Source: Trebonia sp963737285 (GTDB taxonomy: Bacteria > Actinomycetota > Actinomycetes > Streptosporangiales > Streptosporangiaceae). From it: a DNA stretch of 64,000 nt. This document shows positions 24,031 through 32,428 of the stretch, in pieces (within the stretch, counting starts at the first letter, position 1; each line of letters begins with the position of its first letter). The DNA lies in NCBI GenBank assembly GCA_963737285.1, contig CAVTRT010000002.1, positions 1,364,001 through 1,428,000 of the forward strand. The letters run 5' to 3'. The notes below the pieces were generated by a model. The model did not search any database, was not told where the DNA came from, and saw only the letters and a program-made list of their open reading frames with translations. Position numbers and translations under genes: made by a program.

Positions 24031-24708
24031 ATGACGCAGAAGATGGACGCGCTCGCCACCCCGGCAGAAGACGAGCCCGCGTGGAAGCAGCGAGCGGTCG
24101 AGCGCTCCACACGGGCGGCGAAGCAGCGCGCCGAGCAGCGGGTCCAGCGGTTCCTTGACGCGGCTCAGAGCCTCATCACCAGGGAAGGCACGACGGACTT
24201 TACTGTGCAGCAGGTAGTGGAGGCCTCGAACCAGTCCCTGCGGAGCTTCTACCAGCATTTCGACGGCAAGCACGAGCTGCTGCTCGCGCTGTTCGAAGAC
24301 GCCTTGCGGCGGGCCACTGACCAGATCAGGGCCGCGGCGTCCGTTCCCGAGGACCCGCTGGACCGGGTAAAGGTCGCCGTCCAGTTGCTGTTCGAACTGT
24401 CCCGGCCGGACCCGGGCGCCAAGCGCCCGCTGTTCACCGAGTTCGCTCCGCGGCTGCTGATCTCGCATCCGACGGAGGTGCGCGGCGCGCACGCGCCGTT
24501 GCTGGCGCTGATCTCCGAGCTGCTGACCGAGGCCGAGGCCGTCGGCAAGCTGCGCCCCGGATTGCGCCCGCGCCGCGCCGCCGCCCTCACCATGCAGACC
24601 GTGATGTTCGTCGCGCAGTCAGCCGTCGTCTCCGACGATGACGACCTGCCGGTGATCACGGCGGACGAGATCTGGGACTTCTGCGCGAAGGGCTTCGCCG
24701 GCGCCTGA
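24031..24708 (+). CDS. TetR-family transcriptional regulator
   Basis: A 225-residue regulator. A charged N-terminal extension (about 38 residues) precedes the TetR HTH: RVQRFLDAAQSLITREGTTD, FTVQQVVEASNQSLRSFYQH, FDGKHELLLALFEDALRRA. The rest is the helical ligand-binding domain. HTH wording with SNQSLRSFYQHFDGK is common among regulators of lipid or steroid use, but the ligand cannot be named. Its last 90 bases are antisense to the 3' end of the EamA gene. Nearby palindromes (23851-23876, 23952-23989) suggest self-control. Confidence 0.88.
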   Translation: MTQKMDALATPAEDEPAWKQRAVERSTRAAKQRAEQRVQRFLDAAQSLITREGTTDFTVQQVVEASNQSLRSFYQHFDGKHELLLALFEDALRRATDQIRAAASVPEDPLDRVKVAVQLLFELSRPDPGAKRPLFTEFAPRLLISHPTEVRGAHAPLLALISELLTEAEAVGKLRPGLRPRRAAALTMQTVMFVAQSAVVSDDDDLPVITADEIWDFCAKGFAGA

Positions 24709-25686
24709 CCACCCGCGCCCGAGCCGGCGCGGTCCTCGGAGCAGGCCAGCGCGTAAGCCCGTTACGGCGCGCACGCTGATGCTGACGACATTGGCGGCCA
24801 CGATGGCGGCGATCGCGAGCCAGTCGATGAGGCCCAGCGACTGGTGCAGGACGACGAGGCCGATGAGCGCGGCGAGGAGCGGGTTGACGCTCATGAAGAC
24901 GCTGTAGAACGTGGCCGGGACCTTCCGCAGCGCGCGGAAGTCCGTCGTCATGGGGATGACGGTGCACAAGATGCCCGCCAGTGCGGCATGGATGACCGCG
25001 GCACCCGTCACCGGGTGCGTCGCTATCATCCAGATGCCGACAGGGACGTACAACAGCGCCGACAGGCTGCCCGCGACGGCCGAGCCCTCAGCCCCGGTGA
25101 ACCTGGTGCCGATGACGCGATTCACCAGGATGTACCCGCCCCAGCAGACCGCGCCGAGGACGGCTAGGCCGATCCCCACGTAGTCGGTGCTCGGCTCTGG
25201 CCTGCCCAAGACGAGCGCGGCGCCTCCGGCGAGCAGCGCGCAGCCGTAGTCAGCGGCTCGCCGGGAGGCCATCACGGCCACCGCCAGCGGGCCGAGGAAC
25301 TCGATCGTCACCGACAGGCCCAGCCCGATCCGGTCGATCGCTATGTACAGCGAGACGTTCATCACCGCATAGATGAGCGCCAGGAGCAGGACGGGCCGCC
25401 ACTGCCGGGCCGTGAAGGCCCAGAACTTCGGCCGGACAGTGGCGAGCATAATCGTGCTCGCCACCCACTGGCGGACCGCGACGACCCCAGCGGGGCCGAG
25501 GGCCGGGAAAGCCTGAGTGGCGATCGCCGCGCCGGCTTGAGCGGACAACGCCGATCCGGTCATCATGGCGATGCCGACGGCCCAGTCCCGCTGGCTAGCC
25601 GCTCCTGCCGTCATCGTCTCCGCTACGACCGCAGCCGCCGTGTCCGCCACGTCCGCCGTCGTATCCGCCCCTGCCGTAACACTCAC
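24619..25686 (-). CDS. EamA/RhtA-type small-molecule exporter
   Basis: A membrane protein with ten predicted helices in two EamA halves: GSALSAQAGAAIATQAFPAL, LLLALIYAVMNVSLYIAIDR, LGLSVTIEFLGPLAVAVMAS, then WGGYILVNRVIG and FYSVFMSVNPLLAALIGLVV. This wording is that of RhtA-like threonine/homoserine exporters. GTG 25686 is taken as start because the longer ATG at 25728 lies inside an inverted repeat; ATG 25614 is closer to family starts and also possible. About 35 C-terminal residues (from GPRRLGRG) extend beyond the usual end and are antisense to the TetR gene. Divergent from a LysR gene that probably controls it. Confidence 0.8.
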   Translation of the reverse strand: MSVTAGADTTADVADTAAAVVAETMTAGAASQRDWAVGIAMMTGSALSAQAGAAIATQAFPALGPAGVVAVRQWVASTIMLATVRPKFWAFTARQWRPVLLLALIYAVMNVSLYIAIDRIGLGLSVTIEFLGPLAVAVMASRRAADYGCALLAGGAALVLGRPEPSTDYVGIGLAVLGAVCWGGYILVNRVIGTRFTGAEGSAVAGSLSALLYVPVGIWMIATHPVTGAAVIHAALAGILCTVIPMTTDFRALRKVPATFYSVFMSVNPLLAALIGLVVLHQSLGLIDWLAIAAIVAANVVSISVRAVTGLRAGLLRGPRRLGRGWSGAGEALRAEVPDLVRRDHRQVVIVGDDG

Positions 25687-25703
25687 GAAATGAAGCTTGA
25701 CAG

Positions 25704-25734
25704 TGCCTGATACCGCCGCAAAATGCATCAGGCA
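25704..25734. promoter_or_regulatory. inverted repeat between EamA and LysR genes
   Basis: TGCCTGAT (25704-25711) and ATCAGGCA (25727-25734) are perfect 8-bp arms separated by 15 bases, in the short region between the divergent genes. LysR proteins bind such interrupted dyads upstream of a divergent target. This argues for an EamA start downstream of 25728. Confidence 0.55.
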
Positions 25735-25755
25735 TCCCAGCTATACGCTTAGGTT

Positions 25756-26679
25756 ATGGATCTTGAGCTGCGCCACCTTCGCTGCCTGGTAGCGATCGCG
25801 GACAGGGGAACGTTCACGGACGCGGCCATCGAACTGGGCATCTCGCAGGCAGCGGTATCCCGGAACATCCTGGCCCTGGAGAAGGTCATCGGCGTGCGAC
25901 TGCTGCACCGCACCAGCCGCCAGGTCAGCCCCACGACCGCCGGCGTGCACGTCCTGGCCCAGGCCCGTCAGGTGCTCGAGGCGGCGGACGCGCTGGTCAC
26001 CGGAGCCGCCAGCGGGCACACCCGGCTGCGCATCGGGCACGCCTGGTCAGCGATGGGGCGGCATACCCGCACGTTCCAGCGCCGCTGGGCGGCCGAGCAC
26101 CCGAACGTGGAACTGCACGTCATCCACGCCAACACGGCCACGGGCGGACTAGCCGAGGGCCTGTGCGACATCGCCGTTCTGCGCTCCCCCATCCGCGGCC
26201 GGTCCTACGCCAGCGCCGTCGTCGGCCACGAACGGCGCGTATGCGCTGTTTCCGCCGATGACCCGTGGGCCAGACGGCGATCCATCCGGATGAGCGAGAT
26301 CCCGCAGCGGACCGTGCTTATCGATTCCCGAACCGGGACGACGACCCCGGACCTGTGGCCGTCAGGCTCGCGGCCAGCGGTCCGGGAGATCACCAGGGAC
26401 ATCGACGACTGGCTGTCGGTCATAGCCGCCGGCGGCGCCGTCGGCGTCACGCCCGAGGGCACGATGAGCCAGTACCGTCGCGACGGCATAGTCTTCCGCC
26501 CGTTGCGTGACGCCCCGCCGATCACCGTCACGATGGTCTGGCGTCGCCATGACCCGCATCCCGCCGCGCAGGCCGCGGTGTCCCTCCTGACGGAGCTGTA
26601 CCAGACCTCGCCTCTGCCCCCGGCCCCGGCCCCGGCCCCGGCCCCGGCCCCGGCCCCGGCCCCGGCCCCGGCCCAATAA
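25756..26679 (+). CDS. LysR-family regulator with Pro-Ala tail
   Basis: A 307-residue LysR protein. The HTH is MDLELRHLRCLVAIADRGTF with DAAIELGISQAAVSRNILAL and GVRLLHRTSRQVSPTTAG; the periplasmic-binding-like effector domain runs to about residue 285. The last 20 or so residues are a run of Pro-Ala pairs encoded by a CCGGCC-type repeat. The start has only a weak ribosome site. LysR proteins usually control the divergent gene, here the exporter, in response to a transported compound. The tail is not part of the family fold and may vary among strains. Confidence 0.88.
   Translation: MDLELRHLRCLVAIADRGTFTDAAIELGISQAAVSRNILALEKVIGVRLLHRTSRQVSPTTAGVHVLAQARQVLEAADALVTGAASGHTRLRIGHAWSAMGRHTRTFQRRWAAEHPNVELHVIHANTATGGLAEGLCDIAVLRSPIRGRSYASAVVGHERRVCAVSADDPWARRRSIRMSEIPQRTVLIDSRTGTTTPDLWPSGSRPAVREITRDIDDWLSVIAAGGAVGVTPEGTMSQYRRDGIVFRPLRDAPPITVTMVWRRHDPHPAAQAAVSLLTELYQTSPLPPAPAPAPAPAPAPAPAPAQ
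26617..26674 (+). repeat. hexanucleotide tandem repeat at the LysR 3' end
   Basis: About nine and a half copies of CCCCGG run without interruption over 58 bases and encode Pro-Ala pairs. The complementary strand is GGGGCC-rich and could form G-quadruplex structures. The unit is six bases, so slippage changes tail length and not frame. Confidence 0.9.
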
Positions 26680-26832
26680 CATCAGCGGTAACTTCACCCC
26701 CTCGAGGCCCTGCAGGGGCCGATACCCAAGGTAACGCTGCGCACTTATAGCGTTACTAAAATAACATATGTCAGAAAATGTACCCCATATGTCCATTATG
26801 TGACGCTTATCCCCCTGATTCAGGTACGGAAT

Positions 26833-26846
26833 CTGACATATGTCAG
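26833..26846. promoter_or_regulatory. CATATG-centred palindrome
   Basis: CTGACATATGTCAG is a perfect 14-bp palindrome. A second copy of ACATATGTCAGA is at 26764-26775 and a shorter CATATG at 26786-26791. The repeated core in the one AT-rich patch suggests a regulator site cluster, but no gene start is nearby on either strand. Confidence 0.45.
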
Positions 26847-26889
26847 CCGATGCCATAAGTCGACAGGTGCGGGCGGGCGACTGGCCGTC

Positions 26890-26940
26890 ACGCGGGGCCG
26901 CGGGGCACGCGGGGCCGCGGGGCACGCGGGGCCGCGGGGC
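26890..26940 (+). repeat. three perfect 17-bp tandem repeats
   Basis: ACGCGGGGCCGCGGGGC occurs three times without mismatch (26890, 26907, 26924). Each unit contains a CCGCGG core. The array is in non-coding DNA. Confidence 0.9.
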
Positions 26941-27172
26941 ACGCCCCCAGACGCCGGGCACAAGGATGACCACTGCGATCACTGCTGCCCAGGTCTTGGC
27001 TGACCTGCTTACCGGCCTGTTTCGGGAAAGGCTCCCTCGCCGCCCGGACGCCTGAACGGTCACCGGCGCCTGAACCAGGTCCGGTCTCACCGCGTCCGGT
27101 CCCGCCGCGACTGGCCGGGATCTCAGCGGTGAGAGCGTCCAGATCCTCCCAGGTCCGCGCCCCTCCGCTCGC

Positions 27173-27472
27173 TCATGGCACGGATTGCCCGGCCGGGGCC
27201 AGCGCGAGCTTCTGCTCGGCGATCAGCTCCGCCAGGGCCTGCGGCGCGCTGCGGCACAGGCGCGGGAAGTTGAGGAAGCCATGCGGCATGCCGAGGTAGT
27301 CGGTGAGCCGGACCGGCACCCCGGCAGCCCGGAGCGTCCAGTTCGTCACCTTGGAGTCTGGCATCTCGTGCTTCTGCAGGGAGATGACCTGCTCATCGGT
27401 CATCCCCCCGACTGCGCCCTGCCGCCGCGTCAGCCAGGCAAACGCTCGTGCCCGCAAGTCCATCCGCGCCAT
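27173..27472 (-). pseudogene. alpha/beta-hydrolase (esterase) with the catalytic middle deleted
   Basis: About 99 codons remain. The first 45 (MARMDLRARAFAWLTRR, MTDEQVISLQKHEMPDSKVT) match the N-terminus of hormone-sensitive-lipase-type esterases. The rest (LRAAGVPVRLTDYLGMPHGF with LNFPRLCRSAPQALAELIAE) match their C-terminus, including the catalytic-His region PHGF. The HGGG oxyanion and GxSxG nucleophile segments, about 200 residues, are missing, with the frame kept across the joint near TNWTLRAAG. A good ribosome site (AAGGGAG) precedes ATG 27472. It cannot hydrolyse esters as it stands; it is a deletion relic. Confidence 0.75.
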
Positions 27473-27581
27473 CAAGCACTCCCTTCAAGCCAGCCAGAAC
27501 GCTCAGCGTTCTCTGGATGCGAGAATGCCATTTTTCTCCGGACACGCCAAGCCCCCTGGCCGCGCCGAGCGGGAAGCCCTT

Positions 27582-27621
27582 GCCAGTGCCTGACCGCCAC
27601 GGTGGGCGGTCAGGCACTGGC
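27582..27621. terminator. 17-bp stem-loop after the ricin-type protein gene
   Basis: GCCAGTGCCTGACCGCC (27582-27598) pairs perfectly with GGCGGTCAGGCACTGGC (27605-27621) around six bases, ten bases past the stop of the large secreted protein gene on the minus strand. There is no long T-run; stem strength suggests a terminator. Confidence 0.85.
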
Positions 27622-27631
27622 CTCGGAGATG

Positions 27632-30600
27632 CTAGTTACCAGAGTTGGTCAGCCAGAACTGCTGGTTCTGTCCGCCGTTCCAGGACCACTGGTCCACGGT
27701 CCCGCCTGGCCAGGGGTAGGCCCCCGCGACATCGGCGACCTCGCCGTCCAGGGCGCTCTCGATGTAGTAGTTCGTGTTGAGCGAGATGCTGCCCATGTAC
27801 CAGAGCTGGTTCCAGGAGCCCGAGCACGGCACCTGGAGGAGCGGGTTGCCCTCCGTGGCGGTGTTGTTCGCCACGGTCATGCACAGGCCGCTGCCGCGGT
27901 TCACGATCTCGTACCATCCCGAGTACGGGCTCTGCACGAATGCCCAGTCCTGGTTGTAGCCGTTGTTCCAGTCCCAGGTGACGATGCCGGCGTTCGGCGA
28001 CTGCGAGCCGCCACTCACGTCCATGACGAGGAACTCACCCGAGTTGGTGTAGGTCCAGATGTCGAAGTACGTGGTGCTGAAGCCGAACGCGTTGGCCAGC
28101 GCGCTCACGACCTGCGAGCCGTAGTCGCCAATGGAGGCCAGCCCGTTGATGGAGTCGTAGGTGTCGTAGCCGAACTGCTGCATGGCCTGCGCGATGTCCT
28201 GCCAGGACATGCCCGCGTTCACGAAGAACTGCGCCAGCTGGGTGACCGAGTTGCTGTAGTCGCTCCAGCTGAGCGCTCCTGGCAGGGAGAAGCTGAAGCT
28301 CACCGGGCCGAGCGAGTCCCCGGCCGCGTACAGCCAGCCGCTGCCCGACGCGGTGATGCTCGCGCCACTGCCATCCCCGCTGACCGAGCCGCTCAGCGTG
28401 GCACCGCCCTCGAAGTACCAGGGCAGGCCGCCGGTGATGGACAGCGTGACGCTGGCGCCGGCCATCGACGAGCCCACGGCGAACTGGATGTTCGCCTGGA
28501 ACGTGTCGTTGTTGTAGGAGATGCCACCGGTAATGCCCAGCGACAGGTTGGTCGGGCTGAGGTTCAGGTGGAACGAGGTACTGGAGGTCTGCACCGGCCC
28601 GATGGTGAACGCGCCGACGCTGGCGTTCGCGGTGACCGACGGCGTGGTCAGGTTGACCGCGGCGTCCACGTGCACCGGGACGTTGTCCAGGCTCGCGTCG
28701 AAGACCACCGCCACCCCTGGCGCGATCGTGTCGCCGGCGGCTGTCGTACCGCCATCCGGCGCCAGCACGAACGACGCGGTGTTCACCACGAACGAGTTGA
28801 CCACCGCGGCCGAGGCCTTCGGGTCGATGGCCAGTGGCGTCAGCACCGGTCCCCCTGACGGGTTTTCGAGGGAGAAGCTGAGCATCGGCTGGGTCAGGCT
28901 GAGGTTCGCGTTGAACGAGGTCTGGGTGCCGGGCACCATGCCGATCGCCGACTGCCAGGTCGGCGGCAGCTTGATGTTGTCAGCGTAGATGTCCAGTGAG
29001 GGCGTGGGGATCCCGCCTTCCAGATCCAGGCCCAGGCTGCCACCGAAGTCCTGCACGCTGAGCTGGCTGATGCCGAAGGCGTTGTTCCAGCCGCCAACGT
29101 TAAGGCCGAGGCTGATCGTGAGGCTGTTGATGTTGAATGACCCGCTGACCGTGACCGAGATGCCGGATGCGCCGCTTCCCGGTGCCAGTGGCGGCAGCAC
29201 CAGGTACCCGGTGCCGGACAGCGTGAGCTGGTTCTGCGCGCCCAGCGCCAGCTTGATGTCCAGCCCGTTGAGGTAGAAGGCGCTGTTGTTGGTATTGAAG
29301 ATGGTCAGGCCCGAGGTGGTGGCGCCCAGGCCAAGGCTGAGGTCCAGGGTGAACCCGGAGCTAGACAGCGTCGCCAGTGCCTGTAGCGAGGTGCCCGCGG
29401 TGAGGCCGGGTATCGTGCGGTTGCCGAGGCTCGGTATGAGCTGCTGGAGACTGCTCTCGATGCCGGCGGGCAGCGTGTAGTTCACGCTGACCGAAAGCCC
29501 GGCCGGCAGGTCAACCGACGTCGGCTGCCCGGTGATCCCGAGTGCGGCGGGATCGAAGTCCGCCACCTTCTCGGTGGACACGTACAGCGCGCCGCTGCCG
29601 GAGAAGCCGAGGCTGCTCAGGTCGCTGATTCCGATTCCGGCGGTGATCTCGGCGCCGGTGAACTGCACGCCGACGGTGAACGGCGGGACGTTGCTGACGC
29701 CCCCAGTCACCGCCACGGTGGCGGTACCGGTGAGCGAGTAGCTGCTGCCGATGTGCGCGGTAAGCCCGGCCGCTGTCACGCTGAACGGCAGTGCGCTGCC
29801 GAACTCGCTGGTAAGGTTCCCGGTCGCGGACGTGGTGATCGTGGCGTTCTTGCCGGTCAGGTCGAAGCACCCGGTCGCGGACAAGTTCAGGCTCGCCGGG
29901 ACGTAGCTGAACGAGCCGTCCACGCCAATCCACAGGTCCCCGTCGTTAACCTGCGACGTCGCGCAGTCGGCGCCGGACGTAGGTGCCTGGTTGGATAGCT
30001 CCAGGCTGTTGACCGACACGGTGGAGTTCTGGTCCGGCGAGATCCAGGTGGCCGCATCGGTGCCGGACTTAAGGTCGAAGCCGATCGATCCGGCGGTGTC
30101 GGTGATCGAGCCGGTGAAGTTCGGCGTCACGGTCAGGCCGGTGACGGGCTGCCATGCCGCGCCGCTGGCGTTGCCCACGCTCAGCGACCAGTTGGAAGCG
30201 CCGGTCAGCGTGCCGGTGACGGTGATCTCGGTGGTCTGCCCGTTGTAGGTCAGGTCCGCGGCCCCGCTGAGCGTGATGCCGGACCCGGTGGCCAGCGTCA
30301 GGCTGGTGCCCGCGGGGATCGTCACGACGCCGTTGGCGAACGTGGCGGCCGAGGCGAGGCTGCCGGCCAGCGACGCGCTCAGCGCGCCACTCGCGTAGCC
30401 GAGGGTAAAGGCGAGCGTCGCGGTGGCGCCGCCCACGAACGGCACGCCGTCCAGGGTGAGCGTGCCCGAGACGTCGGTGCCGTCGCTCAGGTCGGAGGTG
30501 GACGCGTTGGCGATCGTGACATCCAGGCCGGCGGTCATGCCGCTCGCGGCGCCGGTCGCCGCGGTCAGCGTGACCGTGTTCGCCGACTCGTCGACCGTGA

Positions 30601-32221
30601 CCTGCGTGCTCACGAAGGACGGGCTGGGCAGCCACGACGGCACCGAGGCCGGGAGCGACGTCGGCGCGCTGGCGCTGAGCGTCAGCGTCGAGCCGGACAG
30701 CGTGCCGGTCACCGTGGCCGAGCCCAGGGGGATGTTCAGGGTCGCCGTGATGAAGTCATACACCGGCCCGGACAGGGTGTAGCTAGCACTAGCGTCCGCG
30801 GCCGCCGACTGCCCGGCTACCGAGGCCCTTGACACCGAACGGCCCGCCGGCTGCATCGGGCTTCCTGATGTCGCGGCGCTGGGCTTCCACCGGGAAAGCT
30901 GCCCTGGCAGGCTCGCCGCCACGTGTCCCGAGGCAGACACGGCCAGCGTGCCGTGGTACCCGGCCGAGTCGTCTACGACCGTGCCCGCCGGCGTCTGCAG
31001 CGTAACCGAGGTGCGTCCGGCGCTGGTCAGCAGGCCCTTGCCGGAGGCCAGGTTGATCGCGGCGGTCCCGGGGGTGGTCACGCCGGAGGCCAGTGCGACA
31101 GTGCCGGTGACGTCAACCCACGAACTGGAGCCGGTGAGGCCGGGAGCGGGGATCAGCCGGCTGCCAGGGAGCTTGTCGGAGAATTCGACGGTGCCGGACA
31201 CCGTGACGCCGGGTGCCGCCGTCCAGGGGCGCACGGTGCTGCCCCGCACGTCATAGCTGACCCGGCCGCCGACGTCGGTAACCGACCCGCTGACGTTGGG
31301 AGACAGGGCCAGCCCGTTCAGCGGGGTGCTGCCGCCGGCCACGGACGTGACGGCCAGGGTCGCGCCGTCCGCAGCGGTGACGGCGCCGGCCACGGTCACG
31401 CTGAGCTGGTGGCCCGCCGGGCCGAGTGCCGCCAGGCCCGCGACGCGCAGTCCGCCCGCGCTAGCAGCGGTCACCGTGGCACCTGCCGCCAGTTCGGCGA
31501 CGCCATTGCTGAGGTCGGTGCTGGCTGGCAGCGTGCCCCTGAGCGAGACGGTGGCGGGCGCGCCCGCACGGTAGCCCAGTGTCCCCGACAGCGTGACCAT
31601 CTGGCCGAGTACCGGCAGTCGCGCCGTCACGTCGCCGGACAGCCCGGACAGCGTACTGCTCGCGACGTCGGGAATGGCGACCTTGACCGACCCGGTCGTA
31701 GCCGACGCGGTCAGCGTGGCCGCGCCGCTCCCCTGGTCGATGGTCAGCAGCGAACGGGAGAAGGCAGGCATGCTGGCGCCAGGAAGGCTCGACCGCAGCC
31801 GCTGCGGGGCCGGCAGCGAGATCTCCAGCGACGAGCCAGAACGGACTCCGGTCAAGGTGGTCATGGAGCCGAGCGGCATGCCGAGGCCGGTGCGGAGGAA
31901 GTCGAGCATGGCGGGTGACACCGGGTAGCTCGCGATGCGTTCTGTCCGGCCGGCGCTCGCGATGGCCTGGGCGCGGAGTGCGGCGGCGTCCACGGTCTTG
32001 TGCGGCGGCAGGTGCGGCTTGGCGCGAGCGGCAGACCAAGGCTGGGGCTTGTCCGGCGCCAGTGCGGGATCTAGTACGTGCTTAGGAGGGGCCGAAGGGT
32101 GCTGCGCGCTAGTCAGCGCGCTGGCGCTGAGCGGCTGGATGGCCTGGGAGGCCATCACCGCGACGACTGCCGCCGCGGTGATGGCGATCCGGGCCAAGGA
32201 GCCGCGTGGTCGTGCTGGCAT
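27632..32221 (-). CDS. large secreted protein with C-terminal ricin-type lectin domain
   Basis: A 1529-residue exported protein. The signal peptide ends near QPLSASALTSA. Two related modules of about 250-370 residues follow, starting near residues 105 and 484 (paired motifs GLGMPLGS / TLNIPLGS, LSNGVAELAAG / FANGVVTIPAG, SGSVTDVGGRVSYDV / TGSITDTAGSIGFDL). A long beta-rich region of unknown family comes next, and then a ricin B-type domain from about 1396 with QxW-like NQDW, NQLW and NQQFW. The protein is rich in Ser, Thr and Gly. ATG 32221 has GAGGAGAA nine bases upstream. No catalytic motif was recognised, so it may be an adhesin, toxin or polysaccharide-binding structural protein. It is divergent from a LuxR-type ATPase regulator. 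Confidence 0.8.
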   Translation of the reverse strand: MPARPRGSLARIAITAAAVVAVMASQAIQPLSASALTSAQHPSAPPKHVLDPALAPDKPQPWSAARAKPHLPPHKTVDAAALRAQAIASAGRTERIASYPVSPAMLDFLRTGLGMPLGSMTTLTGVRSGSSLEISLPAPQRLRSSLPGASMPAFSRSLLTIDQGSGAATLTASATTGSVKVAIPDVASSTLSGLSGDVTARLPVLGQMVTLSGTLGYRAGAPATVSLRGTLPASTDLSNGVAELAAGATVTAASAGGLRVAGLAALGPAGHQLSVTVAGAVTAADGATLAVTSVAGGSTPLNGLALSPNVSGSVTDVGGRVSYDVRGSTVRPWTAAPGVTVSGTVEFSDKLPGSRLIPAPGLTGSSSWVDVTGTVALASGVTTPGTAAINLASGKGLLTSAGRTSVTLQTPAGTVVDDSAGYHGTLAVSASGHVAASLPGQLSRWKPSAATSGSPMQPAGRSVSRASVAGQSAAADASASYTLSGPVYDFITATLNIPLGSATVTGTLSGSTLTLSASAPTSLPASVPSWLPSPSFVSTQVTVDESANTVTLTAATGAASGMTAGLDVTIANASTSDLSDGTDVSGTLTLDGVPFVGGATATLAFTLGYASGALSASLAGSLASAATFANGVVTIPAGTSLTLATGSGITLSGAADLTYNGQTTEITVTGTLTGASNWSLSVGNASGAAWQPVTGLTVTPNFTGSITDTAGSIGFDLKSGTDAATWISPDQNSTVSVNSLELSNQAPTSGADCATSQVNDGDLWIGVDGSFSYVPASLNLSATGCFDLTGKNATITTSATGNLTSEFGSALPFSVTAAGLTAHIGSSYSLTGTATVAVTGGVSNVPPFTVGVQFTGAEITAGIGISDLSSLGFSGSGALYVSTEKVADFDPAALGITGQPTSVDLPAGLSVSVNYTLPAGIESSLQQLIPSLGNRTIPGLTAGTSLQALATLSSSGFTLDLSLGLGATTSGLTIFNTNNSAFYLNGLDIKLALGAQNQLTLSGTGYLVLPPLAPGSGASGISVTVSGSFNINSLTISLGLNVGGWNNAFGISQLSVQDFGGSLGLDLEGGIPTPSLDIYADNIKLPPTWQSAIGMVPGTQTSFNANLSLTQPMLSFSLENPSGGPVLTPLAIDPKASAAVVNSFVVNTASFVLAPDGGTTAAGDTIAPGVAVVFDASLDNVPVHVDAAVNLTTPSVTANASVGAFTIGPVQTSSTSFHLNLSPTNLSLGITGGISYNNDTFQANIQFAVGSSMAGASVTLSITGGLPWYFEGGATLSGSVSGDGSGASITASGSGWLYAAGDSLGPVSFSFSLPGALSWSDYSNSVTQLAQFFVNAGMSWQDIAQAMQQFGYDTYDSINGLASIGDYGSQVVSALANAFGFSTTYFDIWTYTNSGEFLVMDVSGGSQSPNAGIVTWDWNNGYNQDWAFVQSPYSGWYEIVNRGSGLCMTVANNTATEGNPLLQVPCSGSWNQLWYMGSISLNTNYYIESALDGEVADVAGAYPWPGGTVDQWSWNGGQNQQFWLTNSGN

Positions 32222-32344
32222 CTGAGATTCTCCTCGAAACGTGCGATGAGATGGGCGCCACCATGTCCGTGTGGCGTCCATGTCACGATGCGCTCCGCGG
32301 CCCGGCGCGCACATCTGGAGAATGGCCAGACTTCCCTGGCGGGT

Positions 32345-32383
32345 TGTTTACGGGTGTTTAGTAGGCTGCGCCCCGATGTTTAC
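32345..32383 (+). promoter_or_regulatory. three direct heptamers upstream of the LuxR-type gene
   Basis: TGTTTAC (32345), TGTTTAG (32355) and TGTTTAC (32377) are direct repeats with starts 10 and 22 bases apart, near one and two helical turns. A -10-like TACCTA is at 32402. The layout recalls sites for SARP/AfsR-type activators. It may govern the plus-strand regulator, the divergent secreted protein, or both. Confidence 0.45.
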
Positions 32384-32428
32384 CAGCCCTCACCTGTCTG
32401 GTACCTAACTAATGGGAGGGGAGGCTTG

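Larger units (their letters stand above)
26680..27172. other. gene-free region with palindromes and tandem repeats
   Basis: About 490 bases without a convincing gene. In order: an inverted repeat GTAACGCT (26731) / AGCGTTAC (26749), perhaps a LysR terminator or operator; an AT-rich stretch with three CATATG cores (26765, 26786, 26837), the last in a perfect 14-bp palindrome; three 17-bp tandem repeats (26890-26940); then ordinary G+C-rich DNA. A 71-codon open frame at 26840-27055 runs through the repeats and shows no family likeness. Confidence 0.6.

Noticed and set aside
26617..26674. Phase variation by the hexamer repeat
   Set aside because: The unit is six bases, so slippage cannot change the reading frame; only tail length can vary.
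26840..27055. 71-codon frame across the 17-bp repeats
   Set aside because: Repetitive Gly/Arg/Pro translation, no ribosome site and no likeness to known proteins.
27185..28858. 557-codon plus-strand open frame opposite the ricin-type protein gene
   Set aside because: Antisense shadow; rich in Arg/Val/Gly/His with no domains, while the minus strand has clear lectin motifs.
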